Shown: piece after piece, positions 53,936 to 62,012 of the stretch
How positions within the stretch are numbered: the stretch's first letter is position 1
How the letters are laid out: each line of letters starts with the position of its first letter
DNA from: Verrucomicrobiia bacterium
Lineage (GTDB): Bacteria > Verrucomicrobiota > Verrucomicrobiia > Limisphaerales > JADLHS01
DNA: 64,000 nucleotides
Assembly (NCBI GenBank): GCA_026125285.1
Contig: JAHCLO010000005.1
Span: forward strand, 124,001 to 188,000
Direction of reading: 5' to 3'
Translations under genes and position numbers: made by a program
Notes under the pieces: model-generated
Told to the model about the DNA's origin: nothing
The model's database searches: none
Seen by the model: the letters and a program-made list of their open reading frames with translations, nothing else

Positions 53936-55140
53936 GCGGACCTCGCAGGTTGTGCAACCCCGGTCGCCGAATAACGCCGGCCTTTCCATTCGGCTGGCCG
54001 GCCAAGCACCGAACGGAAGAGGGCGTGCCATTGAATGGCCAGCAACGCCAATACGCCAAGCGGGTGAAGCAGTGCCGCGCCGAAGTTTTGCTGAAATCTC
54101 CACACTCCGATCAGTCGTGGCAGGTAGGCCAGCCCCGCCGCCGCCGCCGCCCAGGCCATCGCGCCGGGTGAGAGCCAGGGCGCACACACCAGCAGCAGAA
54201 AAGGCAGTACTTGTCCACCGAACAGCAACACCGACATCGGCAGGATTGTGCCGGGCGCGGCGAGCCCCTCAGTCGCGTTCTTGCCCAGGCCACGCCAGGT
54301 TTCCGCGTTCGTTTGATACATGCGACAGGTGGCAAGGTCGGTTGCGTCGAACAAATCGGTGCTAAATCCCGCGCGACGAAAAGCGCGCGGCAGTTTGACG
54401 CCGTCATGCAGTGTGACGCGAATCGTCGAATGTCCGCCGACCTGGTGATACGCATCCGCCCGAGCGACAAAAAGCTGTCCGCAGCCGGCGGAAAAACCGG
54501 GGCGACGAGTCCAGCGCATCATGAACATCGGGAGGAACCCCATCAGGACAAAGTGGATCAGCGGAATCAGCAGGCGTTCCGAGAACGTGCCAAGTTCCTG
54601 GCGCGGGACACCGCTGGCTAGGGCAACGTGTTTGTGTGTCGCCATGAACAATGCCATCCGCGCCAAGGCATCGGGAGCCAGTCGCACATCGGCGTCCATG
54701 AAGACCAGCAGCGGATGGCCGGCGTGTTGCGCCAGTACGTGACAAGCATGCTGCTTGCCGCACCAACCGAAGGGCAACGGCGGCGCGGACTCCAAACGCA
54801 CTCGTGAATCCTGCTCGGCAAATTCGCGCACCATCTCCACCGTGCGGTCGGTCGAGTGGTCGTTCAACACGATGACTTCAAACTCGACGTCCCGGTTGGC
54901 CAGCACGGATTGAAGGGTGGCTCGGATGTTCTTCTCCTCGTTGCGGGCGGGGATCAAAACGGAGACCCCGTAGCCGCCGACGTAAGGAGGTGGATTAGCA
55001 CAAGCTGAGTGTCCGGTTATCGCCTCCTCACGTCGGCGGCTACGTGCGAGTGGGCGATAAACCAAAAGGTTCACCAGAAAAAGTCCGCAGGGAATTGCCG
55101 CGAGCACAATTGAAATGAGCGCCATGGTTTCGAGATTCAT
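53932..55140 (-). CDS. Family 2 glycosyltransferase (carotenoid CrtQ-like) with repeat insertion
   Basis: 402 residues from ATG 55140; the frame opens at 55179. N-terminal membrane helix, then GT2 core VSVLIPARNEEKNI, VLNDHSTDRTVEM (first Asp), FMDADVRLAPDAL (DxD) and an RxxRW-like TWRGLGKN; three membrane helices at the C-terminus. This architecture is that of CrtQ-type carotenoid glycosyltransferases. Residues 34-58 (SRRREEAITG ... PPPYVGGYG) are a translated family A palindromic element located just before the GT2 core. Both ends overlap neighbours by ATGA. Confidence 0.85.
   Translation of the reverse strand: MNLETMALISIVLAAIPCGLFLVNLLVYRPLARSRRREEAITGHSACANPPPYVGGYGVSVLIPARNEEKNIRATLQSVLANRDVEFEVIVLNDHSTDRTVEMVREFAEQDSRVRLESAPPLPFGWCGKQHACHVLAQHAGHPLLVFMDADVRLAPDALARMALFMATHKHVALASGVPRQELGTFSERLLIPLIHFVLMGFLPMFMMRWTRRPGFSAGCGQLFVARADAYHQVGGHSTIRVTLHDGVKLPRAFRRAGFSTDLFDATDLATCRMYQTNAETWRGLGKNATEGLAAPGTILPMSVLLFGGQVLPFLLLVCAPWLSPGAMAWAAAAAGLAYLPRLIGVWRFQQNFGAALLHPLGVLALLAIQWHALFRSVLGRPAEWKGRRYSATGVAQPARSA
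54970..55043. repeat. Palindromic element family A inside carotenoid glycosyltransferase (in frame)
   Basis: 74 bases. GTAGCCGCCGACGTAAGGAG... and ...CCTCCTCACGTCGGCGGCTA(C), loop about 24 bases. On the gene's strand the left arm reads SRRREEA, the right PPPYVGGYG. Confidence 0.9.
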
Positions 55141-56009
55141 AATCGTCCATGCTCCGGTTGAAAGGTTTGCCCCCGCCACCGGGACTTCAAAGCCCGCCAG
55201 CGGTCGTAAATCACATTCACTCCGGATTTGCCCCGCAGAAGGCAGCAGAATGTGTCCGGGTTGCGCTGCCGGGCTTCAGTCGCAAGCGCGTCCTGGGTTT
55301 CTTCGAGTTTGCCCGCAAAAAACTCGGTCCAAACCTGCGGTGCAAGCTGCATTTCGTCAGCGCGCGTCTCGTAAAGCTCGCCGAAGCGAATGAGAATCTC
55401 CGGCAGACGTTCCTCCCAAAAGACATACTCGATGCCTACCGGCAGAAATTGCAGGTGCGGAAGCCGATTCGGCAAATGCCCGATGCCCGGCTTGAAACCA
55501 ACCGGTCGCTCGCGTGCGTCGGCGAACCGGCTTTGCGGTGTGAGCCACAGTATGTTTTCGGCCTGCTGCAAAATGCTGCGAGCCGCGAGGAGGAACTGCG
55601 CTGCCCCTCGCCGTGTCCCCTGCTCCACGCCGAATGCGCCCAACCTCTTGAAGAAGCCGTAACGCTCCAGAGCCGCCGCGTCCATGGGTGCGAACACCGA
55701 TTTGCCAGGAAAGCACTCACGCGCCAGCAACAGGCCCACCAACGGATCCCACCACGAAGCGTGGTTGGAATACACCACCAGCGGCACATGAAGATTCGCC
55801 GGTGATTGAACTGTTTTTGAAACTCGGAACGAATGAAAGTGCCGTTGCAGGTAACGGCGGGAATACCAGCTAAACAGGTTCAGCAACCATTTCGAGACTT
55901 CCGGCGTGGGCGACTTGTGCGTCTCAACACGCCGCACGGAGGAGTCAACGACTCCACTACGTTGCGCGGATGGCGCTTTCGTTCTCCTACTGAGAATTGC
56001 TGTGGTCAT
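55137..56009 (-). CDS. PlsC-like acyltransferase of carotenoid operon
   Basis: 290 residues from ATG 56009; the frame opens at 56135, overlapping the upstream gene. Catalytic motif SNHASWWDPLVGLLLA (H-x4-D). The usual PEGT is replaced by LTPQSRFADARERP. This places it in the carotenoid-associated PlsC branch, probably acylating the sugar of a glycosyl carotenoid. Starts 34 bases after the CrtI-type gene and overlaps the glycosyltransferase by ATGA. Confidence 0.82.
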   Translation of the reverse strand: MTTAILSRRTKAPSAQRSGVVDSSVRRVETHKSPTPEVSKWLLNLFSWYSRRYLQRHFHSFRVSKTVQSPANLHVPLVVYSNHASWWDPLVGLLLARECFPGKSVFAPMDAAALERYGFFKRLGAFGVEQGTRRGAAQFLLAARSILQQAENILWLTPQSRFADARERPVGFKPGIGHLPNRLPHLQFLPVGIEYVFWEERLPEILIRFGELYETRADEMQLAPQVWTEFFAGKLEETQDALATEARQRNPDTFCCLLRGKSGVNVIYDRWRALKSRWRGQTFQPEHGRL

Positions 56010-56043
56010 TTCGACAAGCCCCGCGGCGGAAACAATCGGAGCG

Positions 56044-57618
56044 TCAGGCAGCCGCGAGTTCTGGCTCGTTTGAAGGCACGGATCGCTCCCGGCGAGGTTC
56101 AACCACACCGTCCTTGTCCAGCGCGTCCGCCGCAATCCAGCCGCTCATGAGCACCATCGGCATCCCCGGTCCCGGGTGTGCGGCGCCGCCGGCCAGATAA
56201 AGGCCACGCACGTCGCGGCTGCGGTTGCCGGGCTTGAAGGCGCCGAGATATTTGCCGTGGCTCGACAAGCCGTAGATGGCACCATTCAACACACGGTAAC
56301 GGTCATGGATGTCCTGCGGTGTGAGCACGCGCTCACAGACAATGCGCCGCTCAATGTCTTCCATGCCTGCCGTACGCTTGAGTCTCTCGATGATCGTACG
56401 GCGGTAAGCCGGCAGCATTTTCTGCCAGTCGTGATGCGGTCGCAGATACGGTGTATGCACCAGCACGTAAAGCGCCTCGCCGCCCGCGGGGGCCACTGCC
56501 GGCTCGGTCTGCGAAGGCGCGCAAAGGTACGCCGTCGGATCAGGTGCGGGCTCGCCCTGATTGTAGATGGCCTCGAATTCTTCCTCGTGATCGCGGGAGA
56601 AAACAAAGTTGTGATGCGCGAGGTGGTCGTACCGGTTCTTGAGCCCGAGATAGAGCACGACCCCGGAACAAGCCGGCTCGTACTCACGGCGCGCATCAAA
56701 GCGGCGACCCAATTCACCGCCGATCAACTCTCGGTGCGTGCGCACCGCGTCCATGTTGGAAACCAAGGCGCTCAAGGCGATGCGTTCGCCGGTTTCGGTT
56801 TCCAGTCCGACAACGCGTCCGGACTCGATCACGATGCGCTTGATCTGCGTGTTGAGACGGAATCGCACTCCGAGTTCTTCGGCCAGTCGCGCCAAGGCCA
56901 CCGGAACGGCGCGTGTGCCGCCGATTGGATACCAGACACCTTCGTCGGTTTGCATGTGCGCGATACCACAAAGCACAGCGGGCGAATTGAGCGGCGAGGA
57001 CCCAACGTATTGCGTGAAGTGATCGAGCATTTGCGCGACGCGTTCATCCGGCACATGCGAACGAATCGTCGAGGCCACCGAACGCCCCATGCGCATCGTG
57101 AGGACGTCGGTCAGGGTTGCGGGTTTGAAGATGTTCCGGGGGTTGAACATGTCGCCCAAGCCGCCGATTGGCTTGTGGAAGAAGTAGCGTTGAGAGATGT
57201 CGTTCAACCGCGTGGAAAGCTGGAGGAATTTCCGGTAACCCGCACTCACCGCGCCACCGGGCGCGAAGCGGTCGAGATTCTGCGACATTGCGGTTTCGTC
57301 GGAACTCAAGTCCAACGTCGAACCGTCTTCGAAGAATGAGCGCCACTGCGGCTCCAGCTTCACCAATTCGAGGTAATCGGTCAGACGCCGATCCGCTTCG
57401 TTGAAGATGCGGCGCAGGACCGAAGGCAGGGTCAGAATTGTCGGTCCCATATCGAAGCGGAAACCCTGTTCACGATGCTCGGCCGCCTTGCCGCCCAGCC
57501 AGGGATTGGCTTCAAACAAAATGACTTCGTGGCCGCGCGCGGCCAGCGTGCAAGCGGAAGCCAGGCCGCCAAGGCCGCCGCCAATGATGCCAACGGTGTG
57601 GGTTGATCTTGTTTTCAT
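56044..57618 (-). CDS. CrtI/CrtN-family carotenoid desaturase or oxidase
   Basis: 524 residues. FAD Rossmann loop VGIIGGGLGGLASACTLAAR, RGHEVILFEANPWLGGKA, DMGPTILTLPSVL, and the C-terminal family signature YLAGGAAHPGPGMPMVLMSG. Phytoene desaturase superfamily. In C30 carotenoid clusters two such enzymes act in turn, a desaturase (CrtN) and an oxidase (CrtP); which role this one plays cannot be told from motifs. Third CDS from the operon start after the propeller gene. Confidence 0.88.
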   Translation of the reverse strand: MKTRSTHTVGIIGGGLGGLASACTLAARGHEVILFEANPWLGGKAAEHREQGFRFDMGPTILTLPSVLRRIFNEADRRLTDYLELVKLEPQWRSFFEDGSTLDLSSDETAMSQNLDRFAPGGAVSAGYRKFLQLSTRLNDISQRYFFHKPIGGLGDMFNPRNIFKPATLTDVLTMRMGRSVASTIRSHVPDERVAQMLDHFTQYVGSSPLNSPAVLCGIAHMQTDEGVWYPIGGTRAVPVALARLAEELGVRFRLNTQIKRIVIESGRVVGLETETGERIALSALVSNMDAVRTHRELIGGELGRRFDARREYEPACSGVVLYLGLKNRYDHLAHHNFVFSRDHEEEFEAIYNQGEPAPDPTAYLCAPSQTEPAVAPAGGEALYVLVHTPYLRPHHDWQKMLPAYRRTIIERLKRTAGMEDIERRIVCERVLTPQDIHDRYRVLNGAIYGLSSHGKYLGAFKPGNRSRDVRGLYLAGGAAHPGPGMPMVLMSGWIAADALDKDGVVEPRRERSVPSNEPELAAA

Positions 57619-57650
57619 AATGGATTGGGGTGGTAGTTAAAGTATTCGGA

Positions 57651-58946
57651 TTACGGAGCGGTGGCATGGCTGGGCGCGTAGTCCGTGCTCCAGCGGTAGG
57701 CAGCCAGCGCGTTGAGTTCGCGGATGAACAGTTGGTCGCCGCTGACCGCCAAGTGTGCCCAGGTGTCGGCTTGGCTGATCTTGAGGCGGTCAGTGACTTC
57801 CAATTGCGCGGGGTTGGCCTGGAGCAGAAACAACCAACCGCGTTCATCGAGAGCCAGCAGCCGGTCGCCCTGGGCCACGAGACTCCAGTATTTGCCGAAG
57901 CGTTCGTCGCTCGTCCAGAGTTCGCGACCCGTGGCCAGTTCAATGGCGATCACGCGCTGACTGCGCAAGTGATGATAGGCCACGCCGGCGTGGACAACCG
58001 GCGTGGACATGTAACCCTGCGCCTTGTAGGACCAGGTCGGCATGACATTAAAGCGGCCGCCGGTTTCCGAGACGCGTAGGGCAATGGTTTTGCCGCCGTA
58101 GGCGCTGGTGAAGATCAAGTCTTCCTGCACCACCGGCGTCAGGATGTTCATACCGCGGAACGCCTCGACTTTGTGCGACCACAATTCCGAGCCGTCGGCG
58201 GGGTCCACGCCGGCGAGCTTTTCCCGGGTTTGCACCACCAACTGCCGGCGACCGGCCAATTCGACCAACACGGGTGAGGAGAACGCGCTACCCCACATGC
58301 CGCCCTGGTCAGGCAGCGCCCGCCAGAGCAGGTCACCTGTTCGCTTGTTCAATTTGGCCAGACTCGCACCGGCCTGCACATACACCGCGTCGTCATCCAC
58401 CAGCGGCGAACAGACGAACCCGAAGTCCGGCAGCGGTGTGGACAGTTTCTGCACGAAATCATAGCGCCAGCGCTCGCGTCCCGTCCGGGCCTCGAGACAC
58501 ACCAACACGTCTCTCATACCTGCGACGAAGAGGCTTTCGCCATCGCAAGCCGGGGTTGAACGAATCCAATCGCCATTCGCTTTAGCGAAGAAAGGCACGG
58601 AAATGGCGCCGGCCCATTGGTTGCGCCAGACTTGTTGGCCGGAATGACGGTCAAAGGCCGTTACGGTCTCGGTGGTCTTGGCTATCGTTTCAGTGGTGAA
58701 GACGAGATTCGACCAGATGACAGGCCCGGAGTAACTCGGTCCCAATTCCACCCGCCAGAGGCGACTGGGAGCGGCGCTGGAGAAATCCGCCGGCCATGCT
58801 GGCCCGGCCACGCGGCCGTCGCGATGATTGCTCCGCCACTGAGGCCAGTCGGTCGGTGACAATTCCGCAGCAAGCCCAGGTGCGACCAAGGCATAACTCG
58901 CGGCCAGTAGCGGAAACGCGTGGGTGAGGTTGCACTTGGTTTTCAT
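57651..58946 (-). CDS. Exported PQQ-like beta-propeller within carotenoid operon
   Basis: 431 residues from ATG 58946; the frame is open to 59207 but only this start gives a signal peptide (AFPLLAASYALVAPGLAAE). WPQWRSNHRDGRV and blades such as SGQQVWRNQWAGAISVPF, RERWRYDFVQKLST, GSELWSHKVEAFRGMNIL and GRELWTSDERFGKYW. Sits between the two CrtI-type genes: 33 bases before the downstream one, 241 after the upstream one. A role in carotenoid assembly is unproven. Confidence 0.85.
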   Translation of the reverse strand: MKTKCNLTHAFPLLAASYALVAPGLAAELSPTDWPQWRSNHRDGRVAGPAWPADFSSAAPSRLWRVELGPSYSGPVIWSNLVFTTETIAKTTETVTAFDRHSGQQVWRNQWAGAISVPFFAKANGDWIRSTPACDGESLFVAGMRDVLVCLEARTGRERWRYDFVQKLSTPLPDFGFVCSPLVDDDAVYVQAGASLAKLNKRTGDLLWRALPDQGGMWGSAFSSPVLVELAGRRQLVVQTREKLAGVDPADGSELWSHKVEAFRGMNILTPVVQEDLIFTSAYGGKTIALRVSETGGRFNVMPTWSYKAQGYMSTPVVHAGVAYHHLRSQRVIAIELATGRELWTSDERFGKYWSLVAQGDRLLALDERGWLFLLQANPAQLEVTDRLKISQADTWAHLAVSGDQLFIRELNALAAYRWSTDYAPSHATAP

Positions 58947-59187
58947 GATTTCCGCTGCGAAACATTCTGAAATGCTTCCTAGCGAATGGGATTTGACGCT
59001 CTGCGCCACCATTTTGGCGTGCTCGACGAGCAAATGCCCGAAGCGGCGCATCGTCTGCAACCGCGTCGTCAGCGGAGTCGCTGTCAATACGAACTGGTCG
59101 CGTTGCATTTCTGCGCAGAACGTAAACGGATCGAATTCAGAGCGATCGCAATTGGCGGCGACTTCAACTTTCGGTCCCTGGGTGGAG

Positions 59188-60741
59188 TCAGCGGTTCGCG
59201 GTTTCATAATGCTCGGCTTGATGTTGGGAGTCAGGTTTGGCTGTCGGCAGGATGGTTGGCGCGTTAATGCCGAAATCCTCCAACAATAACTTTGAAGAAA
59301 TCCGCGCCGACTCGAAAATCACGGGCAGCCCGCTGCCGGGATGTGTCCCACCGCCGACCAGATAAACTCCATCCACGTCCTCAAAGCGATTGTGCGGCCG
59401 GAAATGCAGCATTTGGTCGAGGCTGTGAGCCAAGTTGAAGGTGGCGCCACGATAGACTTCGTAGGTCTGATCCCAATCAGCAGGCGTGATGATGCGTTCA
59501 TAGCGAATCCGGGATTCGATGTCCGCGTAGCCGATTTTTGCCATTTGGTTCAGCAGATGCGCCCGGAAGCCGGCGCGTTCGCGATTCCAATCCACATTCG
59601 CATGTTGATGCGTGACCGGCGCGAGCACATAAAGCGCGCTGTGGCCTTTGGGGGCCAGGGTGCGGTCAGTGACACAGGCGTTTTGGACGTAGATACTTGA
59701 ATCCTGGCTCAAGATGTGCCGGCTTTCGATGTCTTCCAGGTTTTGCGCGTAGTCTCTGGCAATGTGAATCGTATGATGCGGCAGGTTGAATTCGCCTTCC
59801 ACGCCGAGATACATCATGAACGTGGAGCAGGAGTATTTTTTCTTGGCGAGCTTCTCATTGGTCCAACGCCGGCGGAGATGATTGGGAATCATTCGCTCCA
59901 TCGCGCGGGCAAAATCCGCGTTGAGTACGACCCCATCCGCGTGGTGAATTCCGGCACTGGTGCGAACTCCCACTGCCCGCCGCCCGGCGAAGAGGATTTC
60001 CTCGACCGGTTCGTTAAGGCGGATTTCGACACCCAACCGTTCCGCAACGCGCGCCATGGCCTGCGTTACCGCGCCGCAGCCGCCGATGGGATGCCAGACG
60101 CCGTGTTCATACTCGAGGAAGGAAAGGATGGAGAAGAGGCTCGGACAGCGGAATGGGGACATGCCGAGATATTTCGACTGGAAACAAAACGCGAGACGGA
60201 CACGATCGTCGCTGAAGAAGCGCTTGAGGTAATCATCCACCGATTGGTGGGGGCGAACCCAGGGAAGCAAGTGCAGCAGTCGGCGATTAAAAACGTCCTT
60301 CCACCCGTGGAAGGGAGTTTCCAAGCACGGTTCCATGAGGGCCAGTTTGGTGCGGTTTTCTTCGAGAAACCTCTTGAAGTTTGGCGCATCTGCTGGCGAA
60401 AGTGCTGCGATCTGACGTTCCATGTCGGCGATTTTGGGCGAACAATCCAATTGACCGCCTGCGGCAAAAGAAATCCGGTACTGCGGATCAAGACGAACCA
60501 TCTCAACTTCTTCACGCAGCGTCGTGCCCGCGGCATGGAGAATCTCGTCCAATACGCGCGGATACAGGAAGAACGTCGGCCCAAGGTCGAACTTGTATCC
60601 GTCCGCAGCAATGGTGGAAGTGCGACCGCCAAGGATCGGCAAACGTTCCACGATTTTCACCCGCACGCCCGCAGCCGCCAATAAGATTGCTGAAGCCAGT
60701 CCGCCGGGTCCGGCGCCAATGATGATTGCTTCCTTTGCCAT
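59188..60741 (-). CDS. CrtI/CrtN-family carotenoid desaturase or oxidase
   Basis: 517 residues from ATG 60741; the frame opens at 60792. FAD loop AIIIGAGPGGLASAILLAAA, VERLPILGGRTSTIAADGYK, DLGPTFFLYPRVLDEI and C-terminal YLVGGGTHPGSGLPVIFESA. Same superfamily as 56044-57618 but clearly diverged, consistent with successive steps. Twenty-eight bases follow the sigma factor gene, so it is the second gene of the operon. Confidence 0.88.
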   Translation of the reverse strand: MAKEAIIIGAGPGGLASAILLAAAGVRVKIVERLPILGGRTSTIAADGYKFDLGPTFFLYPRVLDEILHAAGTTLREEVEMVRLDPQYRISFAAGGQLDCSPKIADMERQIAALSPADAPNFKRFLEENRTKLALMEPCLETPFHGWKDVFNRRLLHLLPWVRPHQSVDDYLKRFFSDDRVRLAFCFQSKYLGMSPFRCPSLFSILSFLEYEHGVWHPIGGCGAVTQAMARVAERLGVEIRLNEPVEEILFAGRRAVGVRTSAGIHHADGVVLNADFARAMERMIPNHLRRRWTNEKLAKKKYSCSTFMMYLGVEGEFNLPHHTIHIARDYAQNLEDIESRHILSQDSSIYVQNACVTDRTLAPKGHSALYVLAPVTHQHANVDWNRERAGFRAHLLNQMAKIGYADIESRIRYERIITPADWDQTYEVYRGATFNLAHSLDQMLHFRPHNRFEDVDGVYLVGGGTHPGSGLPVIFESARISSKLLLEDFGINAPTILPTAKPDSQHQAEHYETANR

Positions 60742-60769
60742 AGGTTTGCGTCCGAGATGTAATAATGGT

Positions 60770-61852
60770 TTACGCCGCGACTGCCAGGTCACCGGGTTCT
60801 TCGAGCATCCGGCGCAATTTCATGAACGCAAGATTCTGCAACTGGCGGATACGTTCGCGGGTTAGGTTCAATTTTCGGCCGACTTCCTGAAGGGTGCGCT
60901 CGGGGCTGCCATCCAGGCCGAATCGAAAACGAATGATGGTCGCTTCGCGTTCGGGAAGCTTTTCCACCAATTTGTGAATGAGTTTGGTCTCGGTTTTACC
61001 AAGCAACTCATCGTAGGGCGTTGCCGCGTTTTCGTCGGCGACCACATCTGCAACCGTGCTGTGGTCCTCGCCCAGCAGCGCATCCAGCGAGGCCGGCCGC
61101 ATCGCCGCACGCCGGAGCCTGGAAAGTTTTCCCGCCTTCACGCCAAGTTCGTGAGCCAGTTCCTCGTCGGTCGCATCGCGGCCAAGCACGTTGCGCAATC
61201 GCACCTCGGCCTGCCCCAATTGATAAATCTTGTCGGCGACGTGGATCGGCAGGCGGATGGTCTTGCCCTGGCTGGCGAGCGCGCGACGAATTTGCTGCTT
61301 GATCCACAGCGACGCATAACTGGAAAACTTGGCGCCCTTGGCCGGATCGAATTTCTCGACCGCGCGCATCAACCCGATGTTGCCCTCATTGATGAGGTCC
61401 AACAACGGCATGCCGAGGTGTTCATATTCGCGCGCAATCTTGACCACAAAGCGCAGGTTCGCCCGGATCATCTGCTCGCGCGCGGCTTCGTCGCCGCTTT
61501 GGATGCGCGCGGCCAGTTCGACCTCCTCCGCGGGTGTCAGCAATCTTACTTCAGCCGCCTCGCGAACATAGAGCGATAGAATTGAGTCGGACTCCGAAGG
61601 CGGCCGTACCAGGTTGGCCGTATCCGCGATGGGTTGGAATTCGCTTACCACGGCGTCGTTTGGCGAGACTTCTACAGCCGGACCCGACGGCATCTTCGGG
61701 GACAACCTCATTGGGCGGCGTCCAGAACCCTGGCGCAGCGACGAAAGACGTTTGGCTGAAGGCAGATCATCACGAACCCGCTCCAAGCGTGCCGCTCTGC
61801 GCTTGGATTTGCGATCACTGCGCTGCACTTGATGGTAGTTTCCATTGAACAT
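60770..61852 (-). CDS. Sigma-70 family RNA polymerase sigma factor (RpoD/RpoS-like)
   Basis: 360 residues from ATG 61852; the frame opens at 61882, upstream of the predicted promoter. Region 1.2 (SILSLYVREAAEVRLLTPAE), region 2 (LRFVVKIAREYEHLGMPLLD, INEGNIGLMRAVEKFDPAKG, YASLWIKQQIRRAL), region 3 (KTIRLPIHVADKIYQL) and region 4 (LPEREATIIRFRFGLDGSPE with LTRERIRQLQNLA). Primary-type rather than ECF. First gene of the carotenoid operon and target of CarH-like sites. A start at 61711 is also possible if transcription begins after 61850. Confidence 0.92.
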   Translation of the reverse strand: MFNGNYHQVQRSDRKSKRRAARLERVRDDLPSAKRLSSLRQGSGRRPMRLSPKMPSGPAVEVSPNDAVVSEFQPIADTANLVRPPSESDSILSLYVREAAEVRLLTPAEEVELAARIQSGDEAAREQMIRANLRFVVKIAREYEHLGMPLLDLINEGNIGLMRAVEKFDPAKGAKFSSYASLWIKQQIRRALASQGKTIRLPIHVADKIYQLGQAEVRLRNVLGRDATDEELAHELGVKAGKLSRLRRAAMRPASLDALLGEDHSTVADVVADENAATPYDELLGKTETKLIHKLVEKLPEREATIIRFRFGLDGSPERTLQEVGRKLNLTRERIRQLQNLAFMKLRRMLEEPGDLAVAA

Positions 61853-61899
61853 GTCTATATATTGTCTAGCATGGCCATTCATGTCAAACTTTTGTTTAA
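61850..61899 (-). promoter_or_regulatory. Carotenoid operon promoter with CarH-like operators
   Basis: On the minus strand a -35 TTGACA (61882-61887) and -10 CAATAT (61859-61864) are 17 bases apart. TGTCTA occurs at 61852 and 61863 (11 bases apart), TGTCAA at 61882 and TGTTTA at 61893 (11 bases apart). One pair covers the -10, the other the -35. CarH/LitR regulators bind tandem sites of about 11 bases. Their occupation would block this promoter. Confidence 0.6.
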
Positions 61900-61982
61900 T
61901 AATTCTTTACCCGCGAAGACTTTCCAACTTAAATCATTAACTACAAGATATTAACGCCTCGAAATAAATTTGCATTTGCGAA

Positions 61983-62001
61983 TTGTACATATTTTGTCTA
62001 G
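61983..62001 (+). promoter_or_regulatory. CarH-like operator upstream of the repressor gene
   Basis: TGTACA (61984-61989) and TGTCTA (61995-62000) are spaced exactly 11 bases, the same arrangement as at 61852/61863. They lie 12-29 bases before the ATG of the repressor gene, as expected for autoregulation. Confidence 0.55.
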
Positions 62002-62012
62002 TGTTCGAGCAT

